DNA from: Aurantiochytrium sp. KH105
Lineage: Eukaryota; Sar; Bigyra; Thraustochytrida; Thraustochytriidae
DNA length: 64,000 bases
Reading direction: 5' to 3'
Assembly (NCBI GenBank): GCA_003116975.1
Contig: BGKB01000119.1
Coordinates: 1 to 64,000, forward strand
Within the stretch, counting starts at the first letter, position 1; each line of letters starts with the position of its first letter. Position numbers and translations under genes: made by a program. Under the pieces are notes generated by a model. The model searched no databases and was not told where the DNA came from. It saw only the letters and a program-made list of their open reading frames with translations. Shown piece after piece: positions 49,831 through 60,136 of the stretch.

Positions 49831-50276
49831 ACGCTTTGTCTTTTGCAATTGTTTGATTTCGTCGAATCAACGATCATTGCACATTGCAAGCTCAGTAAGA
49901 TTTGGTTTTTCCTGTCTGCACAAACACACCCATGGCGACGCAGGAAGCGCGCCGATCCGCTGAGCTGCTGATGATCATCAAACCTCCGAACTTCGATCGA
50001 ATCTAATCTTTCAATATGTTCTGCTCGTTCCAAACTTTTGCAATCTTCTCCAATCGTTCTTTTCTCCTCATCATCAACAAGACCAAACCCACGAACGACG
50101 CGGTAGCTCTTCGCGCGCCATTCGAAGCACGCCTCGACTCCGGCGGCCTCGTCCACGGTCCTCGGGCCTTGGCGCACAAGAAGCTCGCCCACGAGCACGC
50201 GCGAAAAGAAGCAGCAGCAGCAGCAGAAGAAGAAGAAGAAGAAGGAGGAGGAGGAGGAGGAAAGAGGCCCTCCGCC

Positions 50277-53204
50277 ATGACGTCAACGGCGCGCGCGCTC
50301 GCGCTCGTGCGTGCCTTGGCGCTCGCTCTGGCTGTCTTGGCGCTGCTAGCGAGCCAAAGCGTGGCCGTGGACCGCAAAAAGTTCAGGACCTGCGCACAAA
50401 CTGGATTCTGCGCGCGTCAGAGGGACGCCGGCGCACAGGAAAAGGACGCGTATCATTTGCTGCCCGGGTCTCAGGCGCAAGACGGGGATCTGGTGCGCGC
50501 GCAGATCGCAGCCAAGGGCACGCGCGGCCCTTTGAACCTCAGTTTCCAGGCCTACAAACGCGGCGTTCTCCGCATGCGCATTGTCGAGCCTCCGCAAGAC
50601 GGAATTCGTCCTCGTTATGAATCCCCTGATATTCTGCTCGGCGCCGACAAACTCGACCAGGAAGCCACGCCACTTCGCCTTGAGCCTGCTGAAAGGGACG
50701 CAGAGGGCACATTTTCAATGACCTCTTCCGATGGTCGCCTGCGCGCCATCGTCACGGCCACACCCTTTCGCGTCTTGATCGAAGATCCTGACTCGGGCCG
50801 GCCCATCGTCCTCATCAACGGGCAAAGCATGTTGCACTTTGATCAGCGCGCCCCTGGCGACGATGGTACCTTGCGCAGCGAACACAACGTCGGCGCTGGA
50901 GCTGATCAGCTTGCTTCTGGCCACGACGGCGCAGCGCGCAAGATTGTCGATTGGGGCGAGGATGGCAAGCCCATTTACGAGGACGGCCATGAGGACACCG
51001 CCCTCGGGGGCGACGCGTCTGCTGCAGCTGACGCAGACTCAAACGAGGACAGTGCAGACAGTGATCCCGGTGCGCCCGAAAGCTTTGGGGGCCACACCGA
51101 TGCTCGTCCCCATGGCGCCACCTCGGTTGGAATTGACGTCAGCTTTCCAGGCTGCAAGCACCTGTATGGCATCCCCGAGCATGCCGCGCCCTTTTCTCTC
51201 AAATCGACCCGCGGACCCAAGTCAGAAGCCGCCTTTGACGAACCTTATCGCAACTACAACCTCGACGTCTTCGAGTATGAGATTGACGAGCCCATGGCGC
51301 TATATGGTCACATCCCCCTCGCCATTGCGCACTCGGCCGCCGGCACCGCAAGCGTCTTTTGGAACAACCCGTCCGAGACCTTTGTAGACATTGCAAATCT
51401 CGCTGACTCGGGCGACAAGCAAGTGCATTGGATCAGCGAGTCTGGCGTGGTCGATGTCATGGTCATGGCCGGCCCCACGCCTGTGGACGTCTTTCAGCAG
51501 TATGCATCACTTACAGGTACAACGCCTATTCCGCCTCTCTTTTCTCTGGGATACCATCAGTGTCGCTGGAACTACCGTGACGAAAAGGACATTGAGGAAG
51601 TCAATGCAAACTTCGAAAAACATAACTTTCCTTACGACGTGATTTGGCTCGACATTGAACACACAGACGGAAAACGCTACTTTACATGGGATCAGCACAA
51701 GTTTCCGACTCCTACCGACATGCAAGACAAGATTGCCCACTTTGGCCGTAAAATGGTCACCATTGTGGACCCTCACATCAAGCGAGACACCAACTACCAC
51801 GTGCATCGCGAAGCGGAGCGCCTCGGGTACTACATCAAGGACAAGGGAGGAAATAAAGACTTTAAGGGGTGGTGCTGGCCCGGCGACTCTTCGTACCTTG
51901 ACTTTACATCGCCGACCGTGCGACAGTGGTGGGCAGATCAGTTCTCTTACAAAAATTACGTGGGCAGTACGCCAAACCTGCATACCTGGAATGACATGAA
52001 CGAGCCCAGTGTGTTTAACGGTCCCGAGGTTTCCATGACCAAGGAGGCTCGTTCGCTCGATGGATGGGAGCATCGCGAGTGGCACAATCTCTATGGCTTT
52101 TACCATCAGTGGGCCACGATGCAAGGTCTCATCGAGCGCAACACGGGTCATAATGAGCGGCCCTTTGTGCTCTCTCGTTCCTTTTTTGCTGGCTCACAGC
52201 GCCACGGGGCCATCTGGACGGGCGACAATGCCGCTCAGTGGAGCCACCTCAAGATTGCCAGCGACATGCTACTCAGTCTCAACGTCGCAGGCCTCCCTTT
52301 TGCCGGGGCTGACGTTGGCGGATTCTTTGGCAATCCCGACGAGGAGCTTCTCGAGCGCTGGTATCAGGCTGGTGCTTTCCAGCCCTTTTTTCGTGCCCAT
52401 GCTCACATTGATACAAAGCGGCGCGAGCCATACCTCTTTGGCGAAGAGGTTTTGGCACGCATTCGCAAGACCGTCTCGCTTCGATACTCGCTCTTGCCTT
52501 TCTGGTACACGCTCTTTCACATTCACGAGACCTCGGGCCTACCGGTGATGCGTCCGCTTTGGTCCTTGGCCCCTCAGGACGAGGTCACCTTCTCCCTCGG
52601 AGACCAGTGGCTTTTGGGCCACGATCTCCTCGTCAAGCCCGTAACCGATCCAGGCGTTTCGTCGCTTTCCGTTTACCTGCCCGTCGGAACCTCGTGGTAT
52701 CAGTTCGAGCACCCACACAAGATGTACACAGGTGGTACGCACATTACCGAAGATGCTCCTCTGGACAAGATTCCTGTTTTTGTGCGCGCGGGCGCAATCA
52801 TCCCACGTAAAATGCGTCTACGGCGCTCTTCGCAAGCCATGCGCTACGATCCGTTCACGCTCATGATTAGCGTCGACCCGAATGGCGGTTCGGCCGAGGG
52901 CAACTTGTATGTGGATGATGAGGTCACCTTTGACTACCGAAAGGGCGATTCTTGCAAGTCAGTCTTTAACTATGATGCTCAAGCTGCCAAGCTCTCCGGT
53001 TCTCTTTCCTGTGGCTCGACGGCGCGAACCTTGCACATTGAGCGTCTCGTCTTTCTTGGCATGGCCCGGCGGCCTTCCAAGGTGACATTGGACGCTACGC
53101 AAGAATCGCTCGACTTTGTCTTTGACGAGGAGACGCATGTGCTCACCGTCCGCAAGCCCGTACGTTCGTTCATTCCGATTCCGTTCAGCGTCTCATTGGC
53201 GTGA
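50277..53204 (+). CDS. GANAB: Glucosidase II alpha subunit (GH31), ER glycan trimming
   Basis: From the ATG at 50277, 975 residues. A hydrophobic signal peptide (about residues 1-30, ALALALAVLALLAS) precedes DRKKFRTCAQTGFC, the Cys-containing motif typical of glucosidase II alpha. The GH31 barrel carries WNDMNEPSVF (catalytic Asp near 573) and GDNAAQW (acid/base Asp near 650), with YHQCRWNYRD and PFFRAHAH. The enzyme removes the two inner glucoses from N-glycans in the ER, controlling calnexin cycling, and works with a beta subunit that supplies retention. No KDEL-type end is seen, as expected. An acidic insert near residues 230-285 is unusual. The open frame begins at 50016 but that leader has no signal character. 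Confidence 0.93.
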   Translation: MTSTARALALVRALALALAVLALLASQSVAVDRKKFRTCAQTGFCARQRDAGAQEKDAYHLLPGSQAQDGDLVRAQIAAKGTRGPLNLSFQAYKRGVLRMRIVEPPQDGIRPRYESPDILLGADKLDQEATPLRLEPAERDAEGTFSMTSSDGRLRAIVTATPFRVLIEDPDSGRPIVLINGQSMLHFDQRAPGDDGTLRSEHNVGAGADQLASGHDGAARKIVDWGEDGKPIYEDGHEDTALGGDASAAADADSNEDSADSDPGAPESFGGHTDARPHGATSVGIDVSFPGCKHLYGIPEHAAPFSLKSTRGPKSEAAFDEPYRNYNLDVFEYEIDEPMALYGHIPLAIAHSAAGTASVFWNNPSETFVDIANLADSGDKQVHWISESGVVDVMVMAGPTPVDVFQQYASLTGTTPIPPLFSLGYHQCRWNYRDEKDIEEVNANFEKHNFPYDVIWLDIEHTDGKRYFTWDQHKFPTPTDMQDKIAHFGRKMVTIVDPHIKRDTNYHVHREAERLGYYIKDKGGNKDFKGWCWPGDSSYLDFTSPTVRQWWADQFSYKNYVGSTPNLHTWNDMNEPSVFNGPEVSMTKEARSLDGWEHREWHNLYGFYHQWATMQGLIERNTGHNERPFVLSRSFFAGSQRHGAIWTGDNAAQWSHLKIASDMLLSLNVAGLPFAGADVGGFFGNPDEELLERWYQAGAFQPFFRAHAHIDTKRREPYLFGEEVLARIRKTVSLRYSLLPFWYTLFHIHETSGLPVMRPLWSLAPQDEVTFSLGDQWLLGHDLLVKPVTDPGVSSLSVYLPVGTSWYQFEHPHKMYTGGTHITEDAPLDKIPVFVRAGAIIPRKMRLRRSSQAMRYDPFTLMISVDPNGGSAEGNLYVDDEVTFDYRKGDSCKSVFNYDAQAAKLSGSLSCGSTARTLHIERLVFLGMARRPSKVTLDATQESLDFVFDEETHVLTVRKPVRSFIPIPFSVSLA

Positions 53205-53525
53205 TCTCGGTTCGCTATGGCTATGTTCTTGGGTGAAAACCAGCGTTTAAAAGGTGCGGAAAAAAGCACGAATTCGCACCTTTGTTCCTCTTCTTTTGTT
53301 CAGGAGCCACAAAAGGAGATGGGGGAAGGTCGATTCTTGTGATGAAGAAAAAGATCTGAAAACCACAGCAAGGACTAGATATTAAGTAACATTCTGCAAA
53401 TTTGTCGTCCGTTACCATTCACAAACAATATATTGCGTCAAATTCGGATCTAACTACTTTCCTGCTTTACATCTTCCTTTAACCCCCTCCCCCAAAAAAG
53501 AATCTGGAAAAAGAATAAAAGAGCT
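53205..53525. other. Convergent intergenic region
   Basis: AT-richer 3' flanks of glucosidase II and adenylate kinase, with AATAAA-like words near 53513. No gene seen. Confidence 0.5.
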
Positions 53526-54461
53526 CTAGCTTCGTTGCTTCTTTTCTGCGAGCGCCTCAACGATTGCCTCGAGTTTGGGCATGTCGTCGAGCCCTTTGCG
53601 AATCGTGAACTTTTCCAGCAAACCGCGCTCCTGGTAAAACTCGACCAGAGGAAAGGTTTGCGCCTTGTAAACGTTCAAACGCTCTCGGATCGTGTCTTCG
53701 GTGTCGTCTTCGCGGCAGCCCAGGTCTCCGCCACACGGGCACTTCTCGCGACTGTTATTTGACGGAAGCAAAGCCGGCATTTCGACGCCTTCTGCTTCGT
53801 CAAAGACATCCGCTACATTGTACGAAGCTCCACACGAGCGGCAAGACCTATTGCAGGAAGGAACCAAGTGCAGGCAAGTTGGTCAGAAGGTCAGTTTCGC
53901 TCGAGACATCGGGTTAAGCAAGCACGCGCAGGCAACACCGTAAAAAACGTACCTCCGGCCAAGAAGTTTGGCAATAAGAAACTCATCGCGCACGAGCTCC
54001 AGATTGATGACAGCATCGAGAGGCGCCACATTTTGGAGCGCTCGCGCTTGTGGTACGGTCCGCGGGAAGCCATCCTGTGGCGATGTGGAGCACAGCAAAT
54101 TGTTCGCCTCGCGCGCACGTCAGTCCTGCTTCCCTTTGCTCATCCGATCACCATCCGCACCTCCCTTGCCCATTTTTTCCGTTCTGGCGCAACGTACCAG
54201 CAAGAAGCCTTTGCCCTGGGCCGTTTGGGCCTCGAGTTTATCGCGCACAATGTCGAGCACGAGCTCGTCGGGCAGGAGCGCGCCGCGCTGCATATAGGCG
54301 CGCATGTCCGCTGCGCGCGGCGAGTCGGCCTCGACCTCGGCGCGGATGAGGTCCCCCGTGCCGACCAGGGGCGCCCGCATCTTGCGCGCGAGCAGCGCCC
54401 CGTAGGTGCCCTTGCCCACGCCGGGCGCGCCCAGTAGCATCAGCCGCAGGTCCGCGAGCAT
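53526..54461 (-). CDS. Adenylate kinase with Cys-type LID (three exons)
   Basis: Exons 54198-54461, 53953-54074 and 53526-53847 join through GTACGT..CACAG and GTACGT..AATAG introns (123 and 105 bases) to 235 residues in one frame. The P-loop is GAPGVGKGT at residues 10-18; AMP-binding VGTGDLIR and the junction GFLL|DGFPRTVPQA follow. The LID begins at the second junction (LGRR|SCRSCG) and has a second Cys pair (EKCPCGGDLG) followed by REDDTEDTIRERL. It makes ADP from ATP and AMP. The LID is of the long, zinc-type form but its second pair is C-x-C rather than C-x2-C. No targeting sequence is obvious. Confidence 0.93.
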
Positions 54462-54554
54462 GGCCGCGCTCGCGTGGCCACCAGAGCGGAATCGGATCGG
54501 GTCGATCTCGCGCTCGACGCCGCGTGCTCCACGCGCGCGCGCAGCCGCGCCGCG

Positions 54555-55097
54555 ATGGCCGCCGCGCAGGACGCCGACGACGTCTGGGCCGAGGACGCGG
54601 ACCCCGGCGGCGCGCGCGAGGCGGCGGCGGCGGCGGCGGCGGCGCTGGCGAGGTTCCGGGCCTGCGTGGACGATGGCGCCGGCGCCGCCGAGGCCGGCGA
54701 CCTGGATGGCGCCGCGGCGCTCCTCTCGCGCGCGGCGGCCGAGGCGGCGGCCGCGGCGCTGGCCGGGTCGCTCGAGGAGGCGCGCGCGCTCGAGATGCTC
54801 GCGCAGGTCCACCTCGAGCGCGGCGCGCCCTTCGAGGCCATCCGCGTCGCCGAGCGCGCCATGGCGCGCCGCGACCCGCCCTTCGCCTACCTCTGGGTCA
54901 CGCTCGGCCGCGCCCAGCTCAACTTCGGCGAGCTCGCCATGGCGCAGGCCTCGCTGCGCGCCGCCCTCCGCGCGCTCCCGCCCTCGGCAGACGTCGTCCC
55001 CAGCATCGAGGCGGACTTGGCGCGCATCCCGATCATCATGCGCCAGCACCGCGAGCGCTGCGCGGCGACGAGCTCCATGAGCGACGGGACGAAGTGA
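54555..55097 (+). CDS. TTC33: TTC33-like TPR protein
   Basis: 180 residues from the ATG at 54555; an in-frame ATG at 54474 would place the start 13 bases from the adenylate kinase start and is less likely. An Ala-rich N-terminus is followed by two or three TPR-like helical pairs. The segment LWVTLGRAQLNFGELAMAQASLRAAL, here broken for description as LGRAQLNFGE then AQASLRAAL, matches the LGRAQLGLGE...RSFQVAL core of TTC33. TTC33 is a small, poorly characterised TPR protein. It is read divergently from adenylate kinase with only 93 bases between start codons. Confidence 0.7.
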   Translation: MAAAQDADDVWAEDADPGGAREAAAAAAAALARFRACVDDGAGAAEAGDLDGAAALLSRAAAEAAAAALAGSLEEARALEMLAQVHLERGAPFEAIRVAERAMARRDPPFAYLWVTLGRAQLNFGELAMAQASLRAALRALPPSADVVPSIEADLARIPIIMRQHRERCAATSSMSDGTK

Positions 55098-55657
55098 GCA
55101 ATAGACGAAGGCGCGCGACGCAAGGAGGCTCTTCTGTCAACTACTTTTTCTGGGGGGGGGGGAGGGGGGGGTGAAGGAGCTACGAGCAGAGCCAAAATGC
55201 AGAGCTGGAAGCAGAATCAAAAGCAGAGTCAAGACGTGTACGATACCTCAGATCAGAATTTCTTTGTTGTTGTTGTTGTTGTTGTTTTGCCTCAGAACTT
55301 GATCACTCACAGAAATTGGTGAAAGCATTCTCTGATGATTTCTGATCAATCATGCCTTTCAAACAGGAAGGGGATACACAAATTTCATCAGAGTTTCTAC
55401 AAAATGGGGTGCGGGAGGATATCTGACCGAAGCGACCCAAATCGGTCGATCACAAGGACAAATGCAGTCACAATGCCATGTATTTCATAATTGCAATATA
55501 TGAGGAAGAGCTTTCCAGGTTATTTACGTGTACAGACAGACAAATGGTTCAGGGACGATGGGGTTAAAGAGTGAGGACACTGCGAGGTCTTCATGGTTGC
55601 TCTTCATTTTCAAGCAAAGTCACAGACACACAGACACACACGCGCGAAACGTTCAAA
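55098..55657. other. Convergent intergenic region
   Basis: Contains a G-run near 55151-55170 and a (TTG)n run at about 55264-55286. No gene is seen. Confidence 0.5.
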
Positions 55658-58645
55658 TCAGGCGAGGTCGTCGAGGTTGAGACCGTCAAACGCCGAATTG
55701 TAGGCGTTAGCTCCAGAAGAGTCGGTGCGACCCATGTCGTCAAGACCACCGTATCCAAAGGCGCCGCTATAATCATTTGCGTTGTCATCATCCGCGATCT
55801 TGCCGTCATCATCCGCCGCAAAATCGCCGACGCCATCCATGCCGCGCGAGTTCTCGTCAAGAGGGTCAAAGTCCATGTTGGCAAGATCCTCGAGCATTTC
55901 GGACAGCATCACCTTGGAGTCCTTGTTGTTAGTTCCGCGCGCCTCACGCTTGGCAGCGCTGCCAGCCGTGGAGCCAAGGGTTCCCATGCTGACAACATCG
56001 ACCGAGGACACATTGGTGCCATTAGATGATCCACCGTGGTGCGCGTTGGTCTGCGAAGGACGAAAGTTTGGCGCAGGGCCTGGCGCGTGCGCGTTCATAT
56101 GGCCATCGGCAGCACGCTCGTTGCCGTTGGGAACATACGGCGGGTACTGCTGCTGCTGCTGCTGCTGCTGCGAGCCAGGAGGGTACATGTAGCCGGCGGG
56201 GTAAGCACCCTGGGGAGGGTAACCCTGGGGCATGGCGTACGGTGGGTACATGTGATGTCCATGCATAACGGGCCCCATTTGCGGATGCATCATGTGCGGA
56301 TGACCAACCATGTGTGGCATATTGGGATGCATCATGTGCGGATGCATGTGCTGCTGCTGCTGCATTTGCGCGGCTTGTCTCTCGGACACCTCGCGGGCGG
56401 CCGCTTCTGCGGCAGCAACAGCTGCTGCCGCAGCTTTGCGCGCACGCGCGCGCGCTTCTTTGGAGCTGGCTGCAGCCTTGCTAGATTGGCAGGCGCCCGT
56501 ACGCTGCAGGATTGTACGACGTTTGAGCACGTCCTCTGTCGCAGACGTGCGCGTAGAAACAGAGGCAGTGTCCTTGTCTCTGGCGCCGGACTCGGTCGAG
56601 TTGGTGGTGCCGGCCCCGACGGCGCTGTCCTGGCTCTTGGACTCGCTCCTTGCAGATGACGACGACGCTTGACTTGAACCCTCTTCGACCTTGACAGAGC
56701 TGGCGCCTTCATCAACACCAACTGCACCATTGCTGCTGCCTCCACTTGCGGCTTCGTCTTCGCCGGCCTTGGCATTGGCAGCGGCAGCGGCCATGTTCGA
56801 GGTGCCGAGCTCGCCAGTCCCGGCGTTGGCTGCTCGAATTGCCGGCGAGGTCCCCGTCGAAGCGGACGAAGGCGGCTTGGCGGTCTCGATGTCAGATTTT
56901 TTCGCCTCGGATTTTTTAGTTGTTGCGGAAAAGTTATCCTCTGTAAGAAACTTGAAGCGCATCTTTACAGCGTTCTTCGTTCGATTTGTGAGGCGCGAGG
57001 CAATCTCGTCCCAGCGGTTTCCAAAGTCGCGCTGATAAGAAAGGAGCAAGGCGTCTTCGCTCGGCCGCCACTCGCGTTTTTTGGCGCGGATGATCGACTT
57101 GTGGCGGGTTTTGATGGCGTTCTCGGTGCGCCCGGGAAGGGAGAGCGCAATTTGAGACCACTTGTTACCGAGTTTGACTTGCTGCTCGAGCAGGATCTTG
57201 TCTTCCTCGGGGCTCCACTCGCCCTTATTGATGGATGGATCAAGGTTGAACGACCAGCGCTCGCGGCACTGCTTGGCACTGCGGCCGGGAATGTGCTCGG
57301 CAATGTCGGACCAGTTAGGCTGATCGTCCGATGTCTCTACGAGCTGCGTCAGTGTGACATCTTCCTCCTCTGTCCACGCTCCCTTGCGCAGACCGGGTTT
57401 GAGAACCTTGTTCCAGCGTTGCAGGCACTGCACGTGGGTGCGACCGGGGACAAAGGTGGCGATATCTTTCCAGTGACGCGGGCCATACTGCTCGACGGCC
57501 TTGCGCAGTTTCTCGTCTTCTTCGGCGGTCCAGTACTTGGGCCGCACGGTGCGGCCATCGTTTGAGGTGTCGAGGTCGCCGTGAATCATGAGACCTGCGT
57601 CGCCCTTGGTCTCGAGCATTTTGGTGAGAAGGTCAACGCTGTTGATGCTGGTCGTCCCGCCGGCTCCCTGCGAGTATCCACCAAAGGAGCGGGACATGGC
57701 CATGGCAGCTTCGCGCGCAGCTTCTTGGGCGCGCTGGGCGGTGTTGGGCGATGCCGTTTGGCCCTCCGAGTCGAGCAGATGCGCAGCCTTTTGAGAGGTT
57801 GCGTTCGAGGGTCGACGCGGCATTTGCCCGGGGCCCATCGTTCCGCCGTGTGCGACAGAGAGGGGCGGCCCCGAGGGGGGCATTGCCATGAATTGGGCCT
57901 GGCCGTGCTCGTTCGGTGCGTGCTGCTGCTGCTGCTGCTGCTGACCGGGTCCCATATAAGGCGGATGCTGGCTGTGCGGGTGGCTCGGGTGAAACTGCTG
58001 CTGTTGCTGGCCATGCTGGGAATGTTGCGGGTAGCCTTGGTCGTGGTACGGAATTTGTGCAGAGTCGCTGTTGCTGGCAGGATACATGTTGTCAGCGAAC
58101 GCGTCTGCAAAGTCCTCGCTTGTGGCCCCATTGGGCATGTTCATATTTGAGGGCGTGGTCCCACGGTCTGTTCGCTTGTTGCCGCCGTTCGAGTTCTGAC
58201 TTCGATAGATTTCCTGCGTGCCGGGGGTCATGGCGGGCGTGGGAGGTTTGCCGCGCTTTGTGGGTGCAGCGCGCGCAGAGGGTGGCTTCTTTTGGTAACC
58301 TTGATTGCTGCTGCCGTTGCTCCCACTGCTGCTGGTACTGTTCGATTGTACAATGCTACGCTGGTGGGACTGACCTTGAGGCGTATCGACTGAGCTCTTA
58401 GTGCTCATTGGGGTACCGGCGGGTTTGCCCTCGCCGGTCATGGCAAAGTGGTGGTCTCCACAAAAGTACTGACCCTTTCCATGTTTGAACATGCAGTCGC
58501 CCTTGCAGTCGCCGCAAAAGACGCGATTACATTCGAGGTAGGCGCACTTGCGGTATCTGCTGCTTTTGGCGCTGATGCTCTTGCGGCACCCGATGCACAG
58601 GACACCCTGGCCTTTGGGTCCGCCTTGTGAGGCCTCGTTACCCAT
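55658..58645 (-). CDS. Four-repeat MYB transcription factor with N-terminal Cys-rich finger
   Basis: 995 residues, intronless. Residues about 16-66 hold a Cys/His-rich finger (C-x2-C, then C, C-x2-C, CxxxxH and CGDHH). Four consecutive MYB repeats follow at about 366-570: YWTAEEDEKL, GAWTEEEDVTL, GEWSPEEDKIL and REWRPSEDALL, each ending in a W or F helix (RWNKVL, RERWSFNL, KTRHKSI, KMRFKFL). The first three are the classical R1R2R3 DNA-binding set of c-Myb-type proteins. Gln runs near residues 235 and 830-845 and Ser/Gly-rich spacers fill the rest. Acidic C-terminus. The start MGNEAS fits an N-myristoylation pattern, which would be odd for a nuclear factor and may be coincidental. Confidence 0.87.
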   Translation of the reverse strand: MGNEASQGGPKGQGVLCIGCRKSISAKSSRYRKCAYLECNRVFCGDCKGDCMFKHGKGQYFCGDHHFAMTGEGKPAGTPMSTKSSVDTPQGQSHQRSIVQSNSTSSSGSNGSSNQGYQKKPPSARAAPTKRGKPPTPAMTPGTQEIYRSQNSNGGNKRTDRGTTPSNMNMPNGATSEDFADAFADNMYPASNSDSAQIPYHDQGYPQHSQHGQQQQQFHPSHPHSQHPPYMGPGQQQQQQQHAPNEHGQAQFMAMPPSGPPLSVAHGGTMGPGQMPRRPSNATSQKAAHLLDSEGQTASPNTAQRAQEAAREAAMAMSRSFGGYSQGAGGTTSINSVDLLTKMLETKGDAGLMIHGDLDTSNDGRTVRPKYWTAEEDEKLRKAVEQYGPRHWKDIATFVPGRTHVQCLQRWNKVLKPGLRKGAWTEEEDVTLTQLVETSDDQPNWSDIAEHIPGRSAKQCRERWSFNLDPSINKGEWSPEEDKILLEQQVKLGNKWSQIALSLPGRTENAIKTRHKSIIRAKKREWRPSEDALLLSYQRDFGNRWDEIASRLTNRTKNAVKMRFKFLTEDNFSATTKKSEAKKSDIETAKPPSSASTGTSPAIRAANAGTGELGTSNMAAAAANAKAGEDEAASGGSSNGAVGVDEGASSVKVEEGSSQASSSSARSESKSQDSAVGAGTTNSTESGARDKDTASVSTRTSATEDVLKRRTILQRTGACQSSKAAASSKEARARARKAAAAAVAAAEAAAREVSERQAAQMQQQQHMHPHMMHPNMPHMVGHPHMMHPQMGPVMHGHHMYPPYAMPQGYPPQGAYPAGYMYPPGSQQQQQQQQYPPYVPNGNERAADGHMNAHAPGPAPNFRPSQTNAHHGGSSNGTNVSSVDVVSMGTLGSTAGSAAKREARGTNNKDSKVMLSEMLEDLANMDFDPLDENSRGMDGVGDFAADDDGKIADDDNANDYSGAFGYGGLDDMGRTDSSGANAYNSAFDGLNLDDLA

Positions 58646-60091
58646 TTTGTGGACGGGTCTCGTTTACTTTTCTCGCCTCGTTCCTTTTCCTCTCCCTTCA
58701 CCAACGAGGTCAACGAGGTCGAGACGGAGGTGGTCGAGGAGATCGGGACCACGCTCCGCGTTCGCGTCGTTCACGCCGCAGGGCCGTCAGACCGGTCGAC
58801 CGGACTCCCGCTGGGCGGGCGGGGCTGGCAAGCTCCGCGTCGCGATGCGGTCCGCTGCGCGCGTGCCGACGGTCGCCGCGCACGCAGGCAGACGCGCACG
58901 CGAGTCTCGCGTGTCCTGTTCCGCGCCGCGCGAGAGACGGGGCCCGGGACCGCGCGCGCGCGACGATCTCCGCTCGGCTCGCGCGCCTGGGGTCTTCGCG
59001 CGGGGGCGGGGGGCGGAGGGAGGGCGGTCTCGCGCTTTCGCTCCGGCGCGCGGGGCTCGGGCGGGCGCGTCGGGGGCTCGGGCGCGCGCGCTCGCTCGCT
59101 CGCTCGGACGCGTCGTGACGGCCTGGATTGGACTTTGCTTTTGAGCGTGAGCGAGCCCCATCACGCCGCTCCGTTCCAAGCGTCCCAAAGCGTTCTTTTT
59201 AGGCGAGGTGCGCTTCTTTTTCCCGCTTGCTCCCTCTTCCTCGGGCTCCCCGCACGACACGACCTCGCAGGCGCCGCTGTCGCTGTCGGAGACCCTGCGG
59301 ACGGCGCCGGGGCGGCTCCGCGCGAGGACCAGCAGCAGCAGCGCGAGCAGCAGCAGCGCGAGGAGAGGGTGAGGCTCCGGAGCCCACGGCGCGGCCATGG
59401 CTGGAGTTTCTTGCTTTCATTTCCAGTTCATTCATTCATTCATTCTTTCTTTCTTTCTTTCCTTTGTTCATACACTGTGGCAGGCGAAGCGGCCCTACGC
59501 CTGCCACAGTTACGCGCAGAGGGAGCAGCTGTGTGGAGGCGGCGCAGAAATCCACAGTGGATTCCTCAGCGGCTTCGCAAGATCGCAAACCACTTCCTGC
59601 TCCAGCTACCATGGCTACTCGCTGCTACTCAAGCCTGTTGCTCGCTCGCTCGCATGCTCCTGCCGCACCGCTGCAGCTGCTGCTTGCTCACCTTCGCGAC
59701 TTCTCGAAGTCGAGGTCTTCTCTGCCGCGTCCGCTCGCGGCCCTCGACTGCGCTTCTTCTCTCCTGCGTCTTGGCATCATTGACCTGGTCTCTGGCCATA
59801 ATAACGTGCGCAGGAAAGAGATCCCGCGACGACGACTCGGTTGCTCGCCCGCACCGCTGCTCTCGATCTCGCGCGCGTGCCCGCCCTCATGCCGGTCCCG
59901 CGCCCGGCCGCTGCCCGCGGCTGCGCTGCAGCTGCCTGAGCCTGCGGCCGCGCCAGGGCCCGCCGCGGAGGCCCTCGGCTGCTTCTGCTGCTGCTGCTGC
60001 GCGCGGCGGAGCCTGTGCGGCACAGCGACGCGTTGAGTCTGCGCATGATGCACGCCGCCCGCGAGGACCTCGCGCCGATGGTACAACGCGG

Positions 60092-60136
60092 CGCAGCGCA
60101 GAGCAGCGCAGAGCAGCGCAGAGCAGCGCAGAGCAG
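60092..60136. repeat. (GCAGAGCAGC)n decamer repeat
   Basis: Four to five tandem decamers are read directly. Confidence 0.9.

Larger units (their letters stand above)
44842..50276. other. 5.4 kb of GC-rich, repeat-rich DNA without a supportable gene
   Basis: Long Ala/Arg/Pro/Leu-rich open frames overlap on both strands, as expected from composition. Contents include a CCG run at about 45390-45420, (GGAGCT)n at 45893-45925, (CAGG)n at 46114-46208, a CTTTG-biased stretch at 48880-48930 and a degenerate larger repeat at 49130-49830 (separate entry). No domain, tRNA or rRNA is recognised. The right end is the 5' region of glucosidase II. Confidence 0.6.

Noticed and set aside
58787-59398. Minus frame starting MAAPWAPEP with a Leu-rich hydrophobic stretch
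   Set aside because: Looks like a signal-anchor for 30 residues, but the rest is Arg/Ala/Pro-rich and no family is recognised.
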